Both the position numbers and the translations under genes were made by a program. From contig CAYYSU010000048.1 in assembly GCA_964474455.1 (NCBI GenBank), positions 1 to 18,476 of the forward strand: a DNA stretch of 18,476 nt. Reading direction: 5' to 3'. Shown one piece after another: positions 7,705-15,696 of the stretch (positions within the stretch are counted from its first letter, which is position 1; every line of letters starts with the position of its first letter). This stretch comes from BM520 sp964474455 (lineage in GTDB: Bacteria; Bacteroidota; Bacteroidia; Bacteroidales; BM520). The notes under the pieces were generated by a model. That model was given only the letters and a program-made list of their open reading frames with translations. It was not told where the DNA came from and searched no databases.

Positions 7705-8400
7705 ATGTCGGCAGAATTTGTACTTAAGCAGTTCAGTCTAAACCACTCATCCAGTAGCATGAAGATAGGTACTGATGCCATTCTTCTGGGTGCCTTTGCT
7801 GAGGTAGAGTCATCAAAACAAATTCTTGAAGTAGGTGTCGGATCGGGTATTATCTCACTTATGCTGGCTCAACGCTCTGAGGCTTTTATCACAGCCATCG
7901 ACATACATGCTCCAAGTGTCAGGCAGGCGAAAGAGAATTTCCTACAGTCAAAATGGGCATACAGAATGGCTGTAGAAGAGATCACTTTTCAGAATCTCCA
8001 TCACGATTTTCTTTTCGACCACATCGTTTCCAATCCACCATTCTTCTCCAACTCGCTAAAAAGTAATAGTGATAGTCGTAATCTGGCGCGACACAACGAC
8101 ACACTGCTACCTGAAGAGATGGCTCAGCACGTGAAGCGGCTCTTAACAAGTGATGGCGTCTTCACCTGCATTATTCCTCATAAAGGTATGATGCACTACA
8201 AAGCTGCTTTTTCAGCAATGCAGATGTTTCCTGAAGAGATCATCCACATAAAACCAAAACCCGGCAGGGAGACCAACCGGGTTTTAATAAAATTCTCCCA
8301 CAAAGAGAAAGCGATAATCTCAAAAACATTCACTCTCCGCAATGAAGAGAATCAGTATTCAATGGAGTACCGAGAAATAACTCGACATTTCCATCCTTAA
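7705..8400 (+). CDS. trmN6: tRNA1(Val) (adenine(37)-N6)-methyltransferase, TrmN6/YfiC family
   Basis: This SAM-dependent enzyme is predicted to methylate N6 of adenine 37 next to the anticodon of a valine tRNA. The 231-residue protein has the family's opening block MKIGTDAILLGA at 19-30, the SAM-binding motif ILEVGVGSGI at 40-49 (Glu42 and glycines 44, 46, 48), the acidic AIDIHAP at 64-70, and the catalytic NPPFF at 110-114, typical of N6-adenine methyltransferases. The late block GRETNRVLIKF fits TrmN6. It follows rimM by 3 bases and is the end of that short operon. The exact tRNA target is inferred from the family; close relatives such as HemK/PrmC share NPP(Y/F) motifs but lack the MKIGTDA block. 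Confidence 0.9.
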   Translation: MSAEFVLKQFSLNHSSSSMKIGTDAILLGAFAEVESSKQILEVGVGSGIISLMLAQRSEAFITAIDIHAPSVRQAKENFLQSKWAYRMAVEEITFQNLHHDFLFDHIVSNPPFFSNSLKSNSDSRNLARHNDTLLPEEMAQHVKRLLTSDGVFTCIIPHKGMMHYKAAFSAMQMFPEEIIHIKPKPGRETNRVLIKFSHKEKAIISKTFTLRNEENQYSMEYREITRHFHP

Positions 8401-8414
8401 TTATCACCCGTACC

Positions 8415-8445
8415 GCCGATGCATGTACCACCGATTTGCACCGGC
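8415..8445. terminator. Possible hairpin between convergent trmN6 and GH13 genes
   Basis: GCCGATGCA pairs with TGCACCGGC over nine positions with one mismatch, around a 13-base loop. It fills the 46-bp gap between two convergent genes. There is no T tract, so a terminator role is uncertain. An imperfect direct repeat, GTACCrCCGAT (8410-8420 and 8424-8434), overlaps it. Confidence 0.3.
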
Positions 8446-8446
8446 T

Positions 8447-11230
8447 CTAGCGGATTACAAACTTTTTCGTTAGTACGTGATTTTCGCCCTTCACGACCAC
8501 AAAATGTAGCCCTGAAGATAATGCCAGGCTATCAATACTCCATGTCATCACATGTGCGCCTGCAGGCAGAATTTGTGCAGGAACCAGATTAATTCGCTTC
8601 CCCTGAATATCCGTAATAGAAATCTCTACCACCTTTTGATCATCAAGAAACAACTCAAGGTTTATTTTTTCAGCGGCAGGGTTTGGAAATATGCTCAACC
8701 CTATACCATTATTATGCAAATCACCTTCAATACCCTGCACCAGTGGTGAGGCAATTTTTACATCGGTATATAAATGATAATCACCGGCTTCCAGTGTCAT
8801 ATTGTATGGAATAGACTCCACATTAACCGAATCACCGGTTATATAATCGTACCACCAACCTGTATTTTGGAAATCCAGTGTAGAACTCTCACTCTGCAAA
8901 CCAAAGTTCCCAGAAATAAATACATCCATTTCTGAATGGTTGACTTTGATACTCCTTATGGCACCTGAGACCTGTAAATCATAATCAGGCTGATTAAAGA
9001 TGTGTTTATATTCTAATTTAAGATTAATCAAAGCACTATACAGGTTGTAAACATATCGGCGACGCCAGTCATCGTAATAATCCCAGCGAGTAGGCTTTAT
9101 CCCGGTGCGTCCATTAAAATCAATGGAGTAGTCATATCCTACTTCACCAAACATCCATATCATCTTCGGACCGGCAATAGGGACAAAAAAAGTTGCGCTA
9201 AGTTTCATTCTCTCAAGAGCCAGGGTAGAATCCTTTATATTATAACTACCATTGCTATTCCCATAAGTAACACATTTAAATATTACCCGTTCTTCATCAT
9301 GGCTCTCCATATATCCTACCACGTGGGGATTACTCCAGCCACGATCCTGATAATCAATCCAGTCAAAAGTACTTCCGGAATTTAGCCATCCCATGGAGGC
9401 CTCGCAATAGTTGTGATTCATATTTCCCCAAAGCATCATATCATTGTTCGATAGTTCCCGCTCTTCGTTATTATCAGCAAAATGCTCCAAAATAATATAG
9501 GCATCATCAGAAACAGAGTGTATAAACTCCTTATACTCATTCCATATGGCTATACGGGAAGCGTCATACTCTCCCCACAGATTGGTGTTACCAAGTGTAT
9601 TGGTTTGTGTAAAACCTTTTGAAAGGTCAAAGCGGTACCCATCAATATTATACTCTTCAAGCCAGAACTGCATTACACGCTTGGAGAAGGCTTTAGTCTG
9701 CGGACTCTCATGGTTCATATCGTAACCAACATTAAAATCATGAGTCGGGTATTGGTTAAACCATGGGTTATCGGCAGCAGGGATATTTCCTGATTCATCC
9801 CAGTACAAACGAGCCATGGAGGACTGCCCGAACTGATGATTCAGCACCATATCCAGGATAACGGCAATGCCATTCTGATGACAGAGATCAACAAATTCTT
9901 TCAGTTTATTTTTTGTACCATAATATTTATCCAATGCAAAATAAAATGACGGATTATAACCCCAGCTGATATTACCTTCAAATTCGTTCACCGGTAACAG
10001 CTCAATGGCATTGACACCAAGATTTTTCAAGTAGTCAAAATGCTCTATCACACCATTAAGGTTTCTATCTTCGGTAAAATCACGAATCAAAAGTTCATAA
10101 ACAATCAGATCTTTGGGCTCCGGGCGTTGAAAATCCTCCACCTGCCACTGATACTCTTCTTCTTCAATCTGAAACACACTTAAAACATGGTTGGTTTTTC
10201 CTTCAGGATAAGGCTTTAGATTTGGAAACGTCTCCTCAGATATATATTTGTCGTTCCATGGATCCAGGATTAGTTCGGAATAAGGATCAGCGATTCTCAA
10301 CTCTCCGTCAACATCATATTGGTAACCATATTGCTCCAAAGGATCCAAACCTTCAATCACTATCCAGAAAAACTCACCCGAGGGAGTCACTTTCATGGCT
10401 CCATCAACAGAGAGGTTCCAATCGGTAAAGTCTCCCACTGCAAATACACTCTCTTTTCCCGGAGCATATAGCACCAGAGCGACAGAGTTTTGTGAAAGCA
10501 CATTAAGACCTTCGACATATCCAGCCGGCATCTCTTCCACCACAGGATCATCAACAACCACAATAGTCAAGGTATCTGTTGCCGTCATATCACCACTGAT
10601 GCCTTTAGCAATCACCACATGCTCTTCCCAGGTCTGTGCAAAGATTGAGATATCAAAGGTATATTCTATTGGTGATGATGCGGATTCATGCACTTTAGTA
10701 CCGTCAAGCCAGAGCTCCAGGACAGAAGCATTCGGGCTTCCGGCCACAACATGGAGTTCCTCATCCAAAGAAACAAGAACCGACTCCCCTGCCGGTTCAG
10801 AAATCAGGATACTAAGTTCATCAGTAAAAACTACTATCTCCAGGTCTGCAGTCTGAGGAGAGCCTGAAGATCCCCGAAACACAAACATCATCTTTTGCAC
10901 TATCTCGTCAGCATCAACATCATAAAATGTGCGAATATCAGGAGTTATCTCCAGTTCGTAAGTATCTGTTCCGGTACGAGTCAGTATTGGCTGGGTATTA
11001 TTGTTATTCCATGAACCCACAACATGTGCCCAGTCGGGGTTATCGTTTACAATAACTCCGGTATGGGTATAAACATCTCCGGAATAGCCTTCCAAAGGTG
11101 TATCAGTAGCATCAAACAATATGGTTACAGCTTCGGTACCCAGGGGGTAGGCAGGATCGCTGGTAACCTGCGAAAATCCGGCTATAGAAATCAGCAGGAT
11201 AATTATGAGAGTAGTAATTTTTCTTATCAT
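8447..11230 (-). CDS. Secreted multidomain GH13 alpha-amylase-family enzyme with T9SS C-terminal tail
   Basis: Predicted to cleave alpha-glucans (starch or glycogen-like) outside the cell. I choose the start at 11230 (927 aa), which begins a clean signal peptide, MIRKITTLIIILLISIAG. An N-terminal beta region with SusE/DUF4961-like looks (about 25-140) and an Ig-like segment (about 140-230) come next. An early-set/CBM48-like domain follows (about 238-330; VFAVGDFTDWN, YGYQYDVDG). The GH13 barrel starts near 375. Region I is DMVLNH (460-465); the nucleophile is Asp535 in GYRFD, the acid/base Glu582 in ILEHF, and the third carboxylate Asp645 in ESHDEE. A beta-rich C-domain precedes a T9SS sorting domain (about 846-927), seen as SIFPNPAAEKINL and the final KKFVIR. 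It lies 75 bp after lacI on the same strand. The exact specificity (amylase, pullulanase-like or other) is not determined. Confidence 0.9.
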   Translation of the reverse strand: MIRKITTLIIILLISIAGFSQVTSDPAYPLGTEAVTILFDATDTPLEGYSGDVYTHTGVIVNDNPDWAHVVGSWNNNNTQPILTRTGTDTYELEITPDIRTFYDVDADEIVQKMMFVFRGSSGSPQTADLEIVVFTDELSILISEPAGESVLVSLDEELHVVAGSPNASVLELWLDGTKVHESASSPIEYTFDISIFAQTWEEHVVIAKGISGDMTATDTLTIVVVDDPVVEEMPAGYVEGLNVLSQNSVALVLYAPGKESVFAVGDFTDWNLSVDGAMKVTPSGEFFWIVIEGLDPLEQYGYQYDVDGELRIADPYSELILDPWNDKYISEETFPNLKPYPEGKTNHVLSVFQIEEEEYQWQVEDFQRPEPKDLIVYELLIRDFTEDRNLNGVIEHFDYLKNLGVNAIELLPVNEFEGNISWGYNPSFYFALDKYYGTKNKLKEFVDLCHQNGIAVILDMVLNHQFGQSSMARLYWDESGNIPAADNPWFNQYPTHDFNVGYDMNHESPQTKAFSKRVMQFWLEEYNIDGYRFDLSKGFTQTNTLGNTNLWGEYDASRIAIWNEYKEFIHSVSDDAYIILEHFADNNEERELSNNDMMLWGNMNHNYCEASMGWLNSGSTFDWIDYQDRGWSNPHVVGYMESHDEERVIFKCVTYGNSNGSYNIKDSTLALERMKLSATFFVPIAGPKMIWMFGEVGYDYSIDFNGRTGIKPTRWDYYDDWRRRYVYNLYSALINLKLEYKHIFNQPDYDLQVSGAIRSIKVNHSEMDVFISGNFGLQSESSTLDFQNTGWWYDYITGDSVNVESIPYNMTLEAGDYHLYTDVKIASPLVQGIEGDLHNNGIGLSIFPNPAAEKINLELFLDDQKVVEISITDIQGKRINLVPAQILPAGAHVMTWSIDSLALSSGLHFVVVKGENHVLTKKFVIR

Positions 11231-11258
11231 AGCATTGAGAATTAATATTACATATATA

Positions 11259-11280
11259 AACAAAGATCTTGCGCTTTGTT
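11259..11280. repeat. Inverted repeat between lacI and the GH13 gene
   Basis: AACAAAG and CTTTGTT form a perfect 7-bp stem with an 8-base loop in the 75-bp gap. Read on the minus strand it is followed by TTTATATAT, so it could weakly end or attenuate lacI transcription before the GH13 gene, or be a protein-binding site. It also overlaps GATCTTTG, a one-mismatch -7 element for the GH13 gene (minus strand, 11261-11268). Confidence 0.35.
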
Positions 11281-11305
11281 GTTCGTCAGGTGTAAATACT
11301 AAAAA

Positions 11306-12331
11306 CTAATTACTGTTTTTGATTGTCGATTCTCTAATCACGAGGTTAATTTTCACTATTCGTGTTTCAAAAGGTGTGTCAGCATTTCTTTTTCGCAGTC
11401 GTGACAAAAGCATTCTGGCAGCCTCGCGTCCCATTTCAAATCCATGCTGATCAACAGTAGAGAGAGGAGGATCGACAACCTGACTAACCTGAGAATTAGT
11501 ATAACCGCCAACGGCAACATCATCAGGCACTACATACCCGGATCTTTTTAATGCCATAATTGCACCTGTGGCAGCAAGATCATTGACAGCGAATATTGCA
11601 TCAGGATGGTTTTTTTCTTTAAAGATTTTCGTAGTAAGATTAACAGAATCTTCGAGAGTATCTGCCATATAAACCAAATCTTTATCGTAAGGAATACTAT
11701 ACTTTTCCAATGCGTCTTTATAGCCCTGCAGCCTGCTTTGGCTGATATTAAGATAATTCGGGGAGCCAAAATGTGCAATTCTTCTGTATCCCTGTTGTAT
11801 AATATGTTCCGTCATGAGAAAAGCTCCCTTTACATCATCACCAAGAATTTTATCGGCCTCAAGATCGTCAGTGACTCTGTCGAAAAGCACGATAGGGATA
11901 TTGTTTTTAACAAAGGAGTTGAAATGCTCAAAATCGGTAGTCTCTTTTGAAAAGGAGACAATAAGCCCGTCGATACGGCTGGAGATAAGAGTTTGAGAGT
12001 ACACAAGTTCCTTTTTGTATGATTCATTAGTTTGAAAAATCATAACATAATAGCCAGCCTCATTGGTAACCTCTTCAATTCCGCTGATAATGGAGCTAAA
12101 AAAATGGTGTACTATCTCGGGAACGATAACACCGATTATCTTGCTTTGCGATGTACGAAGGCTCAGCGCCACTTCATTGGGCTTATATCCAAGTATCTGA
12201 GCCAACTCCTGAACCGCTTTACGGGTGTTATAACTAATATCAGGATGATCTTTCAACGCTCGCGAAACAGTTGAAGGAGAGACATTTAATCTTTTAGCAA
12301 TATCCTTTATTGTAACTTGTCGGCTTCTCAT
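11306..12331 (-). CDS. LacI-family transcriptional regulator
   Basis: A 341-residue DNA-binding regulator of the LacI/GalR type. The N-terminal helix-turn-helix is IKDIAKRLNVSPSTVSRALK (8-27), followed by the linker and hinge-helix region NEVALSLR (52-59), which normally inserts into the minor groove at a central CG of the operator. Residues 64 to about 335 form the periplasmic-binding-protein-like sensor and dimer domain (IIGVIVPEIVHHFFSSII, DGLIV, GYRRIAHFG, PDAIFAVNDLAATGA, PPLSTVDQ). The gene sits between the GH13 enzyme and susC, and two LacI-type palindromes lie in the divergent gap, so it probably controls this locus and itself in response to an imported sugar. The ligand cannot be read from sequence; maltose or maltodextrin is a guess from the neighbours. 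Confidence 0.93.
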   Translation of the reverse strand: MRSRQVTIKDIAKRLNVSPSTVSRALKDHPDISYNTRKAVQELAQILGYKPNEVALSLRTSQSKIIGVIVPEIVHHFFSSIISGIEEVTNEAGYYVMIFQTNESYKKELVYSQTLISSRIDGLIVSFSKETTDFEHFNSFVKNNIPIVLFDRVTDDLEADKILGDDVKGAFLMTEHIIQQGYRRIAHFGSPNYLNISQSRLQGYKDALEKYSIPYDKDLVYMADTLEDSVNLTTKIFKEKNHPDAIFAVNDLAATGAIMALKRSGYVVPDDVAVGGYTNSQVSQVVDPPLSTVDQHGFEMGREAARMLLSRLRKRNADTPFETRIVKINLVIRESTIKNSN

Positions 12332-12364
12332 ATATTAGTATATTGGGATGAAGTTGCACATAAG

Positions 12365-12372
12365 CAAATATA
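12365..12372 (-). promoter_or_regulatory. Bacteroidota -7 promoter element for lacI
   Basis: The minus strand reads TATATTTG, an exact match to TAnnTTTG, 33 bases before the lacI start codon. Palindrome 1 begins about 27 bases upstream of it, within the -33 zone, so a bound repressor there could block lacI transcription. Confidence 0.5.
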
Positions 12373-12398
12373 ACAAATCTTTGTATATAATCACCACC

Positions 12399-12410
12399 GA
12401 AAACGTTTGC
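12399..12410. promoter_or_regulatory. Candidate LacI-type operator 1 (near the lacI promoter)
   Basis: GAAAACGTTTGC contains the perfect 8-bp palindrome AAACGTTT centred on CG, the central step preferred by LacI-family hinge helices. It resembles operator 2 (shared half-site GCAAAC) and lies just upstream of the lacI -7 element. Confidence 0.55.
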
Positions 12411-12550
12411 ATTAAGCAATGGCAAAACAGTTGTTAAAATTACACACCTGTTTAATGCATAATTTTGAACATGAATGATATTTCTTTGTTATTATCGTTA
12501 ATATGAATTTTGAAGAGAAAAAATCTTAAAAACAATCAAATAATGGCTTT

Positions 12551-12564
12551 TGCAAACGGTTGCA
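12551..12564. promoter_or_regulatory. Candidate LacI-type operator 2 (upstream of susC)
   Basis: TGCAAACGGTTGCA is a 14-bp palindrome with one mismatch and a central CG, close to the generic LacI-family operator TGCAAACGTTTGCA. Its centre is about 153 bp from operator 1 and 151 bp before the susC start. Confidence 0.6.
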
Positions 12565-12708
12565 TTAATTTATAAGTCAGATAGATTAAGATATATTTAT
12601 ATAATTGCTATCTTTACGATTATCATATTAATAAAGGGAGATGACACTACTAAATACAAAAGATAAAACAAAAAAAACTATCCATAAACTAACGAACAAT
12701 CATTAACT

Positions 12709-15684
12709 ATGGTGCACTTCAAAACAACATTCAAGATGTTGCTGCTGTTAATATCGGGCTTTGTAACCACTGCCGGATACGCCCAACAGATCACAGTGAC
12801 AGGAAAAGTTACCAGTGCCTCCGACGGCGATCCGTTGATTGGTGCTACAATACAACTTGCATCTGACCTCACACGGGGAACAGTGACAAACCTTGACGGC
12901 ATGTTCACTTTTGATGTAGAAAAAAACTCCATATTAAAAATCTCCTATGTGGGATATGACTCAAAAGAGCTTATAGCTGTCTCCGGAGGTATGAACATCA
13001 CCCTGGAGCCAAACTATGAAACCCTGGATGAGGTGGTAATTATCGGATATGGAATTCAGAAAAAGACTGACAGAACAGGTGCTGTTTCTCACGTGACAGC
13101 CGAAGAGCTCAACAAGGGTAATCTCACCGATCCTATCCAGGCCATGCAGGGAAAAGCTGCCGGTGTTTCCATCGCAAAAAAAGGTGGCGACCCCAACGGT
13201 GGTTTCTCCGTTCGTATCCGTGGTGCTTCGGGACATACTGCCTCCACAGATCCGCTCTATGTTATTGATGGGGTTCCCGGTGGCGACCCGACAGCATTCG
13301 CCCCCGAGGATATCGAAAGCTATAACATCCTTAAAGATGCGGCATCAACGGCAATCTACGGTTCGCGTGGCGCCAATGGTGTTATCATCATCACAACGAA
13401 AAAAGGTGGCGCAAAGGATGGAAGAGCTGTTTCGGAAGTTAACTTCTCAACAAAATACTCTCTGAGTAAAATTGCACATAAAGAAGATCTACTCTCTGCG
13501 GAACAAATCAGACAATATGCTGTGGATTATAACTATGACTTTATCGATGGTGGAGCAAATACCGATTGGCAGGATGTAATTTACCGCACCGGTAATACTA
13601 TAGAAAACAACCTGAGTTTCGCCGGTGGTTCTGAAAAAAGTTTTTACCGTGCTTCGGTATCCAGCACCGACTGGGTTGGCATCATGGAAGGAACAGAAAA
13701 AGCAAGAACAACGGCCAAAATGAATATTACTCATAAAGGTATTAACGACCGCCTTACCATTAATGGTAACATGTCAATGTCGTTCGAAGAGAATGATTAT
13801 GAAAACTATGATGGAAATGACAAAGATGATATCATTTTCCAGGCATTGACACGTAACCCCACCGATCCCGTATTTAATGAGGATGGTGATTACAACAGAA
13901 ACCAGAGGGTCTATAACTACGAAAACCCAATGGCCGTAATCGATATGATTACCAATGTTCGTGATGCAAAACGTTTCCTGGGAAGCATGAAGGCAGACTT
14001 TGAATTCTTTGAGGGATTAACAGGTACTGCGCTGGCCAGCTATATTCGTAACGACAATGAGTCAACATACTTTCGACCCAAAGGTGTTTATGCTTCGGCA
14101 GATAATGGCTACGGAAGCAGATCTTATCACAACCATGCGGAACGACAGTTGGAGGCATATTTAACGTATATCAAATCCATCAACAACCTACATAATATTA
14201 ATGGTATGTTGGGTTACTCTTATCGCGACGCTTTTTATGATGGCTTTAATGCCAATGCAGAAAACTCTCAGTCACCTTTTATCGGTGCTAACAACCTTGG
14301 CACCTTCTCTGAAGTGAATTATGGGGATGTGGGATCTTATAAAAATGCCGAAAAAATGGTTGGTGTATTTGGAAGAGCACAGTATAACTACGCCTCCAAA
14401 TACTATCTCACTGCCAGTTTACGCCGCGACGGTTCTACAAAATTCGGTAAAGACAGCAAGTGGGGATTATTCCCTACTACTTCTGCCAGTTGGAATATGC
14501 ATAGTGAAGATTTTATGTCAGACATTAAATGGTTAGAGCAGTTAAAACTCAGAGCAAGTTATGGTGTATCAGGTAACCAGGCTTTTGGATCCGGTTACAG
14601 TCAGGTATATTATGTACCCACAGGATTAGCAACAAATCCGGAGACAGGGGAACAGGTAGTTACTTTTGCTCCTCAGCACAATGTTAATCCGGATCTTTCA
14701 TGGGAACGAACTTCTGAGGCAAACATAGGTCTTGATTTTGCCATCTTCAATAGTAAGATCAGTGGAACGCTGGAAGTTTATCATAAAAACACAACAGACC
14801 TCCTCTATCCACGCCCCACAGCGTTGGAAGGTGGAAATGTTGCCAGAACAACTTTTGATAACGCCGGCAACCTGGTTAATGAGGGTGTTGAACTTTTCCT
14901 GCAAGCCTACGTAGTTGATAATCGTAACTTTAAATATAAAACATCAATTACTGCCACTCATAATAAATCTGAATGGATAGAGCTGGTCGCCTCAGGTGAT
15001 GAAACATCTGTAGGTGAAAAGAATGGTTATATCTGGGGACGTGGTGTTGTTGGTGACGCCTTTTATCTCGTAATGAACCAGGCCGGGCATGAAGTCAGTG
15101 CATTTTTTCTCCCTGAAATCGTGAAGCTTGATGAAACAACAGGAAGGTTTATATTCAAATCCGCTACCGGAGGATATACCGACCAGCTTGCCAATGCAAA
15201 GAGAGAGTTTGTGGGCTCACCGAATCCAGTTTTAGAATTAGGATGGTCTAATAACATGACTTTTTATAAAAATTGGGATCTGAACTTCTCATTTCGCTCT
15301 ATGATAGGACATAAGAAATACAATGCTACACAAATGTTTATGGATGCCACAGCAGACCTTCCTGAACTTAATGCTGTTGAAGAAGCCCTTGAATGGAAAG
15401 CGAAGGGGCGCTCTACTTCAGCTGTTATTGCTACACAATACCTGGAGAATGCGTCATTCCTGAAACTGGATGCGATTTCACTGGGATACAATTTCGATGT
15501 AAAAAGAGTTAGTTGGTTGCAAAACCTCAAAGCGTATGTTATTGCTAACAACGTGTTCACACTTACCGGATACACAGGTGCTGATCCTGAAATATATTAT
15601 CAGAATCTTGCTTATGGATGGGATCAATACAGTGTATATCCTAACTCCAGAACTATTTCATTTGGCATAAATGCAACATTTTAA
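12709..15684 (+). CDS. susC: SusC/RagA-family TonB-linked outer membrane importer
   Basis: This is an outer-membrane beta-barrel transporter that imports glycan oligosaccharides using TonB energy together with SusD. The 991 residues fit the family. A signal peptide (cleavage near residue 25, in GYAQ) precedes a carboxypeptidase-D-like regulatory domain (about 27-105; VTGKVTSASDGDPLIGATI). A TonB-box-like LDEVVIIGYG sits at 107-115. The plug domain (about 118-232) includes the SusC signature PLYVIDGVPGG and DIESYNILKDAASTAIYGSR. The barrel runs to the terminal phenylalanine of INATF, the usual outer-membrane insertion signal. It is followed at once by susD, and the divergent lacI and GH13 genes suggest an alpha-glucan substrate. 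The symbol marks family membership; orthology to the B. thetaiotaomicron starch SusC is not shown. Confidence 0.95.
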   Translation: MVHFKTTFKMLLLLISGFVTTAGYAQQITVTGKVTSASDGDPLIGATIQLASDLTRGTVTNLDGMFTFDVEKNSILKISYVGYDSKELIAVSGGMNITLEPNYETLDEVVIIGYGIQKKTDRTGAVSHVTAEELNKGNLTDPIQAMQGKAAGVSIAKKGGDPNGGFSVRIRGASGHTASTDPLYVIDGVPGGDPTAFAPEDIESYNILKDAASTAIYGSRGANGVIIITTKKGGAKDGRAVSEVNFSTKYSLSKIAHKEDLLSAEQIRQYAVDYNYDFIDGGANTDWQDVIYRTGNTIENNLSFAGGSEKSFYRASVSSTDWVGIMEGTEKARTTAKMNITHKGINDRLTINGNMSMSFEENDYENYDGNDKDDIIFQALTRNPTDPVFNEDGDYNRNQRVYNYENPMAVIDMITNVRDAKRFLGSMKADFEFFEGLTGTALASYIRNDNESTYFRPKGVYASADNGYGSRSYHNHAERQLEAYLTYIKSINNLHNINGMLGYSYRDAFYDGFNANAENSQSPFIGANNLGTFSEVNYGDVGSYKNAEKMVGVFGRAQYNYASKYYLTASLRRDGSTKFGKDSKWGLFPTTSASWNMHSEDFMSDIKWLEQLKLRASYGVSGNQAFGSGYSQVYYVPTGLATNPETGEQVVTFAPQHNVNPDLSWERTSEANIGLDFAIFNSKISGTLEVYHKNTTDLLYPRPTALEGGNVARTTFDNAGNLVNEGVELFLQAYVVDNRNFKYKTSITATHNKSEWIELVASGDETSVGEKNGYIWGRGVVGDAFYLVMNQAGHEVSAFFLPEIVKLDETTGRFIFKSATGGYTDQLANAKREFVGSPNPVLELGWSNNMTFYKNWDLNFSFRSMIGHKKYNATQMFMDATADLPELNAVEEALEWKAKGRSTSAVIATQYLENASFLKLDAISLGYNFDVKRVSWLQNLKAYVIANNVFTLTGYTGADPEIYYQNLAYGWDQYSVYPNSRTISFGINATF

Positions 15685-15690
15685 GGAGGA
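15683..15690 (+). promoter_or_regulatory. Strong Shine-Dalgarno sequence for susD
   Basis: AAGGAGGA overlaps the susC stop codon and lies 6 bases before the susD ATG. It is nearly the full anti-16S complement, unusual for Bacteroidota, whose genes mostly lack such sites, and it fixes the susD start. Confidence 0.7.
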
Positions 15691-15696
15691 AGAACT

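Larger units (their letters stand above)
12332..12708. promoter_or_regulatory. Divergent regulatory region between lacI and susC
   Basis: This 377-bp A/T-rich gap has no convincing long gene. It holds a lacI promoter, two LacI-type palindromes, two possible plus-strand promoters and a 21-codon upstream frame next to susC. The plus-strand promoter candidates are TAATTTTG (12460-12467, exact TAnnTTTG, leader about 235 bases) and TATCTTTA (12609-12616, one mismatch, leader about 85 bases). I cannot decide between these two. Confidence 0.6.

Noticed and set aside
10395..10856. 153-codon plus-strand open frame opposite the GH13 gene
   Set aside because: Ser/Thr-rich shadow of the GH13 coding strand, with no start context or family motif.
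11231..11263. Upstream ATG as the GH13 gene start
   Set aside because: It adds MFIYVILILNA before a clean signal peptide with a basic start; the ATG at 11230 is more typical.
12417..12438. Possible third LacI operator (GGCAAAACAGTTGTT)
   Set aside because: It has similar half-sites but no central CG and poor symmetry.
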